8,208 bases of DNA from Candidatus Caccocola faecipullorum (GTDB lineage: Bacteria; Synergistota; Synergistia; Synergistales; Synergistaceae), in contig DVKA01000150.1 of the NCBI GenBank assembly GCA_018716365.1, forward strand, positions 1 to 8,208, in the 5' to 3' direction. The first letter of the stretch is position 1; the number at the start of each line of letters is the position of its first letter. A model generated the notes under the pieces. It searched no databases. It worked only from the letters and a program-made list of their open reading frames with translations, and had not been told where the DNA came from. The position numbers and the translations under genes are program-made. This document shows positions 1 to 6,434 of this stretch, one piece after another.

Positions 1-499
1 CCTGCACGCGCGCCCACGTCCTGTCCGATATGCGGCCGTTGATGAGGAACGCGGGGATTCCGCGGTTGCGGCACTCGGAGAGCATGTTGGGCCACAGCTC
101 CGTCTCAGCCGCCGCGAAGGCCGCTGGGTTCAGCGCGTCGAGCGCGCGGCGGACGAAGAGATTTTTGTCCCAAGGGTAGTATATATGGAAGTCGTATAAA
201 TCTTTGCCAAGGCGCTCCGCCATGGCCCTGCCGGTCTGCGTCGTCGTCGAGATGACGAACGGACCGTCCCATCCGTCCTCGCGCGCCGCCTTGATGAAGG
301 GCACGGCCGCCTGCACCTCGCCGACGGAGACGGCGTGGACCCACACGGGCCGCCGTCCGCGCAGCGCGGCGAGCTTCTCGGGCGCGACGAGCCCCTGACG
401 CTCGTCGTTGCCCTCGGTGTATTTCGCCTTGAGCTTTTTATGCGAGAGCGCGAAGAATATATCTATCGCGGCACCGTAGACGCTTCGCAGCAGCGACAG
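1..499 (-). CDS. waaA: 3-deoxy-D-manno-octulosonic acid transferase WaaA/KdtA (3' part outside window; probable CTG start)
   Basis: WaaA is a membrane-associated GT30 enzyme that moves Kdo from CMP-Kdo to the lipid A precursor. The first 166 codons are visible, running off the left edge; about 250 to 260 more are expected. The N-terminus LSLLRSVYGAAIDIFFALSH is the hydrophobic membrane segment typical of the family. Motifs are VWVHAVSVGEVQAA (52-65) with Glu61, which matches the proposed catalytic base, then STTTQTGR (84-91), ETELWPNM (132-139) and INGRIS (153-158). Counting from the CTG at 497-499, Glu61 falls where E. coli has Glu60, so the N-terminus looks complete. There is no ATG, GTG or TTG in frame between the kdsD TAG and the GTG at 344-346. 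That GTG would remove the first 51 residues, and standard gene callers are likely to choose it. CTG codons at 497-499, 491-493 and 488-490 are candidates. Family is certain; the start mechanism is not. Confidence 0.9.
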   Translation of the reverse strand, partial: MSLLRSVYGAAIDIFFALSHKKLKAKYTEGNDERQGLVAPEKLAALRGRRPVWVHAVSVGEVQAAVPFIKAAREDGWDGPFVISTTTQTGRAMAERLGKDLYDFHIYYPWDKNLFVRRALDALNPAAFAAAETELWPNMLSECRNRGIPAFLINGRISDRTWARVQ

Positions 500-1507
500 C
501 TACGCCACCCCCGCCTTGAGTATCTCGTGGATGTGGACCATGCCGACCGGCCTGTTCTCGTCGTCTACGACGATGAGCGCCGAGACCTCCCACTGCTCTA
601 CAATGCGCACCGCTTCGACGGCGAGGCGGTCGGGGCCGATGACGCGAGGATGCGTCGTCATCGCCTGCGAGACTGGGAGTTCCAGCCCTTCGACGCCGTT
701 TTTCTCGATGAAGCGGCGCAGGTCGCCGTCGGTGAATACGCCCGCGAGCCTGCCGTCGTCGTCCACAATGGCCGTAGCGCCGTAGCCTTTGCTCGTGATG
801 TCGAATATCGCGTCGCGCACGCGCGCGTGGACGTTTGTAACAGGCAGTTTGTCGCCGCTGCCCATGAGGTCGCGCACGCGGAGCAGCAGCCGCTTGCCGA
901 GAGAGCCGCCCGGATGGAAGAGCGCGAAGTCTTCCTTCTGCAATCCGAGCAACAGCGTCGCCATACCGGCGACCGCGTCGCCTATCGCCATCTGGAGCGT
1001 CGTGCTGCTCGTAGGCGCAAGGCCCAGCGGGTCGGCCTCGCCGTCGACGTGGCTGTTGAGCACGACGTCGGCCTCGCGCGCGAGCGACGACTGCGGGTTG
1101 CCGGTCACCGCGATTATCGGCGCGCCGATTCTTTTGAAATAAGGGATGATGTCTATAAGTTCGTGAGTCTCGCCGCTGTTGCTCAGGAAGTAACCGACGT
1201 CCTCGCGGCATACCATGCCGAGGTCGCCGTGCGCCCCTTCCGTCGAGTGCAGGAAGAAGGCCGGAACGCCGAGCGAGGCGAATGTCGCCGCGCTCTTGCG
1301 CCCTACGTGGCCAGACTTGCCGAGCCCCGTGACGACGACGCGCCCGCGGCAGCGGCTGACGAGATGCGCCGCACGCGCAATTTCATCGCCTAAACGTCCC
1401 GCCGCCGCTTCAAGCGAAGCGGCCTCCTTGAGCAGGATTTCGCGCCCGGTCGTTATCAGCTCGTCGTTGGAAATTTTTTTCTCTTCGCGTTCGTATGGAA
1501 GGCTCAT
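500..1507 (-). CDS. kdsD: D-arabinose-5-phosphate isomerase KdsD/KpsF family (SIS plus two CBS)
   Basis: This aldose-ketose isomerase converts ribulose-5-phosphate to arabinose-5-phosphate, the sugar used by KdsA encoded just upstream. It has 335 residues, close to E. coli KdsD (328). The SIS domain spans about 45-190: VTGLGKSG (59-66) with Lys64, HSTEGAHGDLG (87-97) with His93, LSNSGET (108-114), and DPLGLAPTSSTT (159-170). FALFHPGGSLGK (194-205) carries His198, matching the catalytic His of E. coli KdsD. Two CBS motifs follow at about 212-268 and 280-331, ending in AGVFTDGDLRR and VGMVHIHEIL. All expected catalytic residues are present. The gene starts 3 nt after kdsA and stops with TAG. 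The frame continues directly into waaA with no nucleotide between, so the two proteins share one reading frame separated by a single amber codon. KdsD and KpsF/GutQ paralogues are not separable by sequence, but the operon favours KdsD. Confidence 0.95.
   Translation of the reverse strand: MSLPYEREEKKISNDELITTGREILLKEAASLEAAAGRLGDEIARAAHLVSRCRGRVVVTGLGKSGHVGRKSAATFASLGVPAFFLHSTEGAHGDLGMVCREDVGYFLSNSGETHELIDIIPYFKRIGAPIIAVTGNPQSSLAREADVVLNSHVDGEADPLGLAPTSSTTLQMAIGDAVAGMATLLLGLQKEDFALFHPGGSLGKRLLLRVRDLMGSGDKLPVTNVHARVRDAIFDITSKGYGATAIVDDDGRLAGVFTDGDLRRFIEKNGVEGLELPVSQAMTTHPRVIGPDRLAVEAVRIVEQWEVSALIVVDDENRPVGMVHIHEILKAGVA
505..512 (-). promoter_or_regulatory. Possible Shine-Dalgarno GGGGGTGG for waaA
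   Basis: The GGGGG part of this block (508-512), inside the last codons of kdsD, can pair with the CCUCC anti-Shine-Dalgarno core using one G-U wobble. It ends 8 nt before the CTG at 497-499, a normal spacing. It is weaker than the other sites of the operon and rests on composition, so it is tentative. Confidence 0.4.
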
Positions 1508-1510
1508 AGT

Positions 1511-2380
1511 CTATTCCTCCGCCCAGTCAAGCCGCGAGAAGCCGAGCTTCCCGCGCACAACGCCGTCTATCTCATGCACCTGCCGCAGGACCTCGCGCAC
1601 CTTCGCTAGAGGTATCGAGTTCGGCCCGTCGCATTTCGCGCGCTCAGGCTCAGGGTGAACCTCCATGAAGAGCGCGTCCATGCCTATCGCGGCGGCCGCG
1701 CGTATGAGCGGCAGGACAAACGAGCGGTCGCCGCCGCTGCACGTGCCCTTGCCTCCGGGCTTCTGCACGCTGTGCGTCGCGTCGAACATGACCGGCACGC
1801 CGAGCGAGCGCATGACAGGCAGCGAGCGGAAGTCGACGGAGAGCTCATGGTAGCCGAACTCCGTGCCGCGTTCGCATAGGATCACGTCCTCGCAGCCGCT
1901 CTCGCGGCACTTGCCGAGCACCGAAGCCATATCCTCGGGCGCCATGAACTGCGCCTTCTTCACGTTGAGCGGCTTTCCGGTGCGGCTCGCCGCAGCGAGA
2001 AGGTCCGTCTGGCGGCAGAGGAAGGCCGGTATCTGAAGCAGGTCGACGTGCTTAGCCGCCGCCTCGGCCTGCCACGGCTCGTGAATGTCAGTGACGACGG
2101 GGACCCCGGCCTCACGCCCTACCGCGGAGAGCCATTCAAGCCCTTTCTCTATTCCGGGGCCGCGGTAGCTCTTTATCGAGGTCCTGTTAGCTTTGTCGAA
2201 GGACGCTTTGAATATATAGCCGAAGCCGAATTCTGCGCAGTATTCCTTCATCGTCTTCGCGATCGCCAGCGCTTCGTCGAAGGTGTCGAGCACGCACGGA
2301 CCGGCGGCCACGGCGAGCGTTCCCCCTCCGACGGAGACGTTTCCGACCTTCACCACTCTTACGTCATTTGAGGCGGACAT
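1511..2380 (-). CDS. kdsA: 3-deoxy-8-phosphooctulonate synthase KdsA (metal-dependent type)
   Basis: KdsA condenses phosphoenolpyruvate with D-arabinose-5-phosphate to Kdo-8-phosphate in the cytoplasm; it is a TIM-barrel enzyme. From the chosen ATG it has 289 residues, against 284 in E. coli. Motifs include AAGPCVLD (25-32), KASFDKANRTS (58-68), GPG (74-76), TDIHEP (97-102), LQIPAFLCRQTDLL (115-128), NVKKAQFMAPED (139-150), ERGTEFGY (170-177), FDATHSVQ (199-206) and EVHPEPERAKCDGPN (240-254). Cys29, His203, Glu240 and Asp251 match the four metal ligands of the Aquifex enzyme. Class I (E. coli-type) enzymes have Asn at the Cys position, so a metal-dependent enzyme is inferred. The gene overlaps the end of lpxK by 17 nt and is followed 3 nt later by kdsD. 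Starting at 2386 instead would give 291 residues. Confidence 0.95.
   Translation of the reverse strand: MSASNDVRVVKVGNVSVGGGTLAVAAGPCVLDTFDEALAIAKTMKEYCAEFGFGYIFKASFDKANRTSIKSYRGPGIEKGLEWLSAVGREAGVPVVTDIHEPWQAEAAAKHVDLLQIPAFLCRQTDLLAAASRTGKPLNVKKAQFMAPEDMASVLGKCRESGCEDVILCERGTEFGYHELSVDFRSLPVMRSLGVPVMFDATHSVQKPGGKGTCSGGDRSFVLPLIRAAAAIGMDALFMEVHPEPERAKCDGPNSIPLAKVREVLRQVHEIDGVVRGKLGFSRLDWAEE
1515..1520 (-). promoter_or_regulatory. Shine-Dalgarno GGAGGA for kdsD
   Basis: GGAGGA is formed by the last two sense codons of kdsA (GAG GAA, with the preceding G) and ends 7 nt before the kdsD ATG at 1505-1507. Its strength and placement support the start used for kdsD. Confidence 0.8.
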
Positions 2381-4673
2381 CTTCATCAGCTCCTTCGCCT
2401 TTCGTTTTCTGTTCGCCGAGCGAATCGAGGTATTCACCATATTTTTCATAGACGCGGCAGCGGGCTTCCCAGCCCAACTCAGCCGCGCAGTAATCCACTA
2501 CGTTGTCGAGCGCGCCCATGCGTCCGAGGTTCTTTATGCCGGCCTCCTGCATCGAGCGGCGCAGCTCCGGGTTCGTCAGTATGCGCTCCGCCGCCGCTGC
2601 GAGCTCCGCGGGCTCCGCGGGGACGAGCACCTCAGCTTCGCGCAGCAGCTTCTTCTGACGCAGCTTGCCGCGCTCTATTATCGAGACTACTGGGACGCCG
2701 AGCCCGGCGCAAAGCTGGTTCGCCGTTCCGCCGAGGCCGACGAGCAGCTCCGCGCCGTAAGCAGCCGCGGCTACCGGCGCGCGGCATATCGTCACGGCGG
2801 CGCCGGCGGAGCGCAGCGTCCCTCCGTCGTCAGAGAGCGTCCAGCCGTCGAGGTTCTCAGTCATTTTTTTCAAATCTATCGTCGGCGCGGGCACCATGAC
2901 GAAGCAGCATTCCATCTTCGACGCGAGCAGCGTCACGGTGTCGAGCACGAGTTTTATATCGTCGTAGGCGCGCGGGCGGCTGCCGGGCAGCAGCAGTATT
3001 TTGAAGCCCCTGCCGTTCCACGCGAAGGCCGGCTCGTTCGTCTCGTCGAGCAGGTCCATAATGGGATTGCCCTGAAAGACGGCAGGCACTCCGCGGTCGA
3101 CGAGCTCGCGCGCCGTCTCTTCGTCGCGCGTCCAGACGAGGACGCAGCGGCGGCGCATGAGCCATTTTTCTATGCGCATGTGCCCGGTGAGGTGGACGGA
3201 CTTCGCGGTAGCGACGAAGAGCGGCTTCATGCCCTGTCCCCAGAGCACGGAGAGAAGCAGGTAGACGTCGCCGACGCAGACGGGCGTGCGGTATTTCCCG
3301 TAAAGCTCGCGCATCTTCTTCATCTGGCTCTTTATCGCGCCGCCCAAGCCGTGGCGTATGTCGCCCGCGAGGTCGCGCAGATGGTACTTCACGACGCCGC
3401 CGCTCGGCATGTCCGCGGGCGGCGAGACGACGTTGATTCCGTTCAGCTTGTAGGGCTTGCCCGAGCCGACCAGAGCGAAGGCGTCAACTTTCGCGCACGG
3501 GAAGCGCGCCTTGAGCTTCTTTGCGAGCACGACGCCTATCGCGTCCTCGCCGTTGCCGTTCGAGGCGACGAGGAACGCCGGACGCAGCTTTTCGAGGATT
3601 TTCCGTCGGAAGCCGAGCGGGTCGCGCAGCGCTACTTTAATACATGGAACGTAGAGCGGGAGGTTGAGGCTCAGCTTCCGCGGCATATTGGCCAAATCTT
3701 TCTCAGTGCAGACGAAACCGTCTGCTCCCGTCTCCGCGGCTAGCTTTTCAAGCTCCGCTATTTCGTTTTCTGTGAGTATGTGGTGGTCGCGGTAGGTCCG
3801 GCGCTCGACGACTGAAACGCCGAGTTCGTCGAGGAACTGATAAAATCCGCCGGGGTTGCCGATTGCGGAGAGCGCTATATATTTCCCTTTTGGGACGAAG
3901 CCTTCGGATTCGATTGTATGTTCGGCGCATCCGGCCTCTCGGGCTATCCATGATTCGAGCTTTATGTCAGCTACGAAAATTTTGTCCTCTGTCACGTAAG
4001 GCGCGAGCTTTTTCTTAATTTCGTCCGCCGCGCCGGCCTCGGCCTGGTTCGCCTTCGTCAGCACGATTATGTCCGCGCGGCTGAAAGCCGACATCGGCTC
4101 GCGCATCGAGCCTGCGGGAATGACCTGCCCGTTGCCGAAAGGACAGGTCGAGTCCACGAGGACGATGTCCACGTCGCGCCCCATCTTTCTGTGCTGGAAG
4201 GTGTCGTCGGTGACGGCGACCTCCGCGCCGAGCGAGGCCAGCAGCTTGACGCCCTCTATCCTCTTGCGCGAGACGACGACCTTCGTGTCTGGCAGGCGGC
4301 GCGAGAGCATGAGCGGCTCGTCGCCCGCAAAGTCGCGGCGCGTGCTTTTTTTATCCTGCCCGATCCAGAGCGGCGGGTGTTCTTTCGTCCTGTAACCGCG
4401 GCTCACGAGGCCGGCCTTTATCCCGGCCTCTGCGAACTGGCGCACGACGTACTCGGCCATCGGCGTCTTGTTCGTCCCGCCGAAACAGTTGTTGCCGATG
4501 CTTACGACGGGGAGCACCGGGTCGGCGACGGAGAATATCCCGCGCTTATAGAATCCTATCCGCAGCCGCATCCACGCGCGCGTCACGAACTGGCATGGCC
4601 ACAGGAAGCCCCATACCGGAGAGCCTCCCTCGCCGCGCGCGTATTTGAGGTAGCTGCGAAGTATCCACGACAT
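2364..4673 (-). CDS. lpxK: Tetraacyldisaccharide 4'-kinase LpxK fused to a lipid-A-disaccharide synthase-related domain
   Basis: The protein has 769 residues, about twice the usual LpxK (roughly 330-360). Residues 1-362 are LpxK, which phosphorylates the 4' position of the lipid A disaccharide. This part has a hydrophobic N-terminal segment (about 19-42), P-loop at 60-71 (GGTNKTP), SRGYR (91-95), GDEP (117-120), DDTFQHR (156-162), YRDHH (294-298) and TEKD (323-326). The P-loop has Asn68 where the family has Gly before Lys69, and DDTFQHR has Thr where DDGFQHR is usual. From about 365 a second domain begins: SNGNGED (371-377), LPGSRPRAY (562-570), GLGGTANQLCAGLGVP (646-661). It resembles the uncharacterised LpxB-related family known from cyanobacteria and Deinococcus and is expected to have a GT-B fold. 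The frame is continuous with no break between halves. The ATG lies 3 nt after the msbA stop; the nearest purine block (GGAG) is about 12 nt away, so initiation may be reinitiation. The 3' end overlaps kdsA. LpxK identity is solid; the role of the C-terminal half is unknown. Confidence 0.9.
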   Translation of the reverse strand: MSWILRSYLKYARGEGGSPVWGFLWPCQFVTRAWMRLRIGFYKRGIFSVADPVLPVVSIGNNCFGGTNKTPMAEYVVRQFAEAGIKAGLVSRGYRTKEHPPLWIGQDKKSTRRDFAGDEPLMLSRRLPDTKVVVSRKRIEGVKLLASLGAEVAVTDDTFQHRKMGRDVDIVLVDSTCPFGNGQVIPAGSMREPMSAFSRADIIVLTKANQAEAGAADEIKKKLAPYVTEDKIFVADIKLESWIAREAGCAEHTIESEGFVPKGKYIALSAIGNPGGFYQFLDELGVSVVERRTYRDHHILTENEIAELEKLAAETGADGFVCTEKDLANMPRKLSLNLPLYVPCIKVALRDPLGFRRKILEKLRPAFLVASNGNGEDAIGVVLAKKLKARFPCAKVDAFALVGSGKPYKLNGINVVSPPADMPSGGVVKYHLRDLAGDIRHGLGGAIKSQMKKMRELYGKYRTPVCVGDVYLLLSVLWGQGMKPLFVATAKSVHLTGHMRIEKWLMRRRCVLVWTRDEETARELVDRGVPAVFQGNPIMDLLDETNEPAFAWNGRGFKILLLPGSRPRAYDDIKLVLDTVTLLASKMECCFVMVPAPTIDLKKMTENLDGWTLSDDGGTLRSAGAAVTICRAPVAAAAYGAELLVGLGGTANQLCAGLGVPVVSIIERGKLRQKKLLREAEVLVPAEPAELAAAAERILTNPELRRSMQEAGIKNLGRMGALDNVVDYCAAELGWEARCRVYEKYGEYLDSLGEQKTKGEGADEDVRLK
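2390..2395 (-). promoter_or_regulatory. Shine-Dalgarno AAGGAG for kdsA
   Basis: AAGGAG is embedded in the charged tail codons of the lpxK fusion. Two ATGs follow, at 2384-2386 (spacing 3 nt) and 2378-2380 (spacing 9 nt). The second has the more usual spacing. ATGs further upstream (such as 2449) lie in the lpxK coding region and would add a Lys/Arg-rich stretch foreign to KdsA. Confidence 0.75.
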
Positions 4674-4676
4674 TTT

Positions 4677-6434
4677 TTATTCCGTCTCCACGTGTTCGCC
4701 CGCGGTGAAGAGCCTGTAATAATGGCCGTGAAGCGCGAGCAGTTCGTCGTGCGTGCCGGACTCGGTTATCACTCCGTCGCGCAGCACGAATATCCTGTCG
4801 GCGTCGCGTATCGTCGAAAGGCGGTGCGCGATGATGATCGCGGTGCGCCCTTCCATGGCGTTGCGCATCGCCTCCTGCACCTGCTGTTCGACGAGCGCGT
4901 CGAGCGACGAGGTCGCCTCGTCCATTATCAGTATGCGCGGGTCACGCACGACGGCGCGCGCAATCGCAACGCGCTGGCGCTGTCCGCCCGAGAGAGTCAC
5001 GCCGCGCTCGCCGACTTCGGTGTCGAAGCCTTTCGGCAGCGTGGCGATGAAGTCGTAAATTCCCGCAATCTTCGCGGCACGCACAAGGTCGTCGCGCGTC
5101 GCGCCCTTGAAGCCGTAGCTGATGTTGTAGGCGAGCGTCCCCTTCATGAGCACGGGGTCCTGCGGCACGACGCCGATCTGGCGGCGGTAGGATTTCAGCT
5201 CAAGGTCGCGCAGGTCAATGCCGTCGATTTTTATCGCGCCCCACTGCGGGTCGTAGAAGCGCATGACGAGGTCGGCTATCGTGGACTTGCCCGCGCCGGT
5301 CGGGCCGACAATGGCGATTTTCTCGCCGGGTTTTATCTCGAAGTTGATGTCCTTGAGCACCGGCTTCGACTCGTCGTAGCTGAAGCGCACGTCCTCGAAG
5401 ACGACGCGCCCCTCCATCTTCGGATGCGTTATCGGATTTTCGGCGAGCGGCACTTCGTTCGCCTCGTCGAGAATTTCAAAGACGCGGTCCGCCGAGGCGA
5501 CGCCCTGCTGTATCGTGCTGACGACGCGGCTCAATACGCGCACCGGCTGCACGAGCAGGCCGACGTAGGTACAGAAGGCTATAAGGCCGCCCGCTGTGAG
5601 CGAGCCAGCGATGACGCTACGCCCGCCTATCCAGAGTATGAGCGCGAGCGCCGCGATGAGTATGACCTCGACGAAGCCTTCGAGGATGCCGCGCACCTGC
5701 GTGCCCTTCATGAGGGCTTTGAAGTGCAGGTTGCTCTCCTCTTCGAATCTCTTGTATTCCTCTTCTTCCGTAGCGAACGAGCGCACTATCTTGATGGACG
5801 AGAGAGCCTCCTGAGCTATCGCCGCGACCATAGCGAGCCGCTCCTGTATCACCGAGCCGACGCGCCGCAGCTTCGACGCCGCCTTGTCGATGACGAGGAC
5901 GGCGACGGGGATTATCGTGAAGGTCGCAAGCGTCAGCTTCCAGTTGAGGAAGAGCAGCAGGCCGATTATTCCGAAGAAGGTGACGCCCTGCACTACGAGG
6001 TCGACGATGACGTTCCCCAAAATATTCTGGAGCGTCGCGACGTCGTTCGTAATACGCGAGAGGAATTCTCCCGAGCGTTTCTTGTATAGCGTGAGCAGCG
6101 AGAGGCGCTGCGTATGGTCGTAAAGTTCGAGCCTTATGTCGATGACGACCTTCTGCCCGACCCACGTCATGAGGTAGAGGTTCGCGTAGGCGAAGACGGC
6201 CTTGAGTATATATAGCACGACGACGCCGACGCAGAGGATGTTGAGCATGTAGAGTTTTTTCTGAATCAGCACGTCATCGACGACGTTCTTGATGAGCCAC
6301 GGCGGGATGATGCCGAATATCGCGGAGAGCACCATGCAGGCTATCGCGTAGGCGAGGCGCTTCTTGTATGGCAGGCAGTATTTGAGCAGGCGCACGTAGG
6401 ACTGCCATTCTTCTTTCTTTGCAAGGTTGAGCAT
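4677..6434 (-). CDS. msbA: Lipid A export ABC transporter, permease-ATPase fusion MsbA
   Basis: This is a homodimeric ABC half-transporter that flips core-lipid A from the cytoplasmic to the periplasmic leaflet. It has 585 residues, the normal length (E. coli MsbA 582). An N-terminal membrane domain (about 1-325) shows hydrophobic segments near 25-50, 64-90, 140-165, 167-185 and 252-290. The nucleotide-binding domain follows (about 343-580). It has Walker A GPTGAGKS (377-384), a Q-loop at VVPQDP (422-427), signature LSGGQ (481-485), Walker B ILIMDE (501-506) with catalytic E506, D-loop SSLD (509-512) and switch His in IIAHRLST (H537). All catalytic residues are intact. The start is the ATG overlapping the lpxB stop. 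TAA is followed by a 3 nt gap to lpxK. Sequence alone does not separate MsbA from other lipid or drug exporters of the same architecture; its place between lpxB and lpxK makes MsbA the best call. Confidence 0.92.
   Translation of the reverse strand: MLNLAKKEEWQSYVRLLKYCLPYKKRLAYAIACMVLSAIFGIIPPWLIKNVVDDVLIQKKLYMLNILCVGVVVLYILKAVFAYANLYLMTWVGQKVVIDIRLELYDHTQRLSLLTLYKKRSGEFLSRITNDVATLQNILGNVIVDLVVQGVTFFGIIGLLLFLNWKLTLATFTIIPVAVLVIDKAASKLRRVGSVIQERLAMVAAIAQEALSSIKIVRSFATEEEEYKRFEEESNLHFKALMKGTQVRGILEGFVEVILIAALALILWIGGRSVIAGSLTAGGLIAFCTYVGLLVQPVRVLSRVVSTIQQGVASADRVFEILDEANEVPLAENPITHPKMEGRVVFEDVRFSYDESKPVLKDINFEIKPGEKIAIVGPTGAGKSTIADLVMRFYDPQWGAIKIDGIDLRDLELKSYRRQIGVVPQDPVLMKGTLAYNISYGFKGATRDDLVRAAKIAGIYDFIATLPKGFDTEVGERGVTLSGGQRQRVAIARAVVRDPRILIMDEATSSLDALVEQQVQEAMRNAMEGRTAIIIAHRLSTIRDADRIFVLRDGVITESGTHDELLALHGHYYRLFTAGEHVETE

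Noticed and set aside
365..520. A damaged or pseudogenised waaA start
   Set aside because: The N-terminal codons are fully open and match family sequence and length up to the kdsD stop, so a frameshift is not needed; an unusual start explains it better.
438..1211. 257-codon minus-strand frame overlapping kdsD and waaA in another phase
   Set aside because: Arg-rich out-of-frame translation of kdsD; no family features.
335..1393. 352-codon open frame on the plus strand opposite kdsD and waaA
   Set aside because: Antisense to genes with intact catalytic motifs; the translation is Arg-rich and unlike a known family.
2381..2449. N-terminal extension of kdsA from an ATG at 2449
   Set aside because: It would add 23 Lys/Arg-rich residues not found in KdsA, inside lpxK codons; the Shine-Dalgarno points to the ATG at 2380 or 2386.
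2283..3743. 486-codon open frame on the plus strand opposite the lpxK fusion
   Set aside because: Same composition artefact; no domain motif, no convincing ribosome-binding site, and full overlap with conserved coding sequence.
4674..4676. Possible promoter in the A-rich junction between msbA and lpxK
   Set aside because: The gap is only 3 nt, and no -35/-10 pair with plausible spacing is evident upstream within msbA; the A run is part of the stop and spacer.
4191..6089. 632-codon open frame on the plus strand opposite lpxK and msbA
   Set aside because: It lies antisense to two certain genes, translates to an Arg/Ala/Val/His-rich sequence without a recognisable domain, and is a usual effect of GC-rich third positions that leave the opposite strand free of stops.
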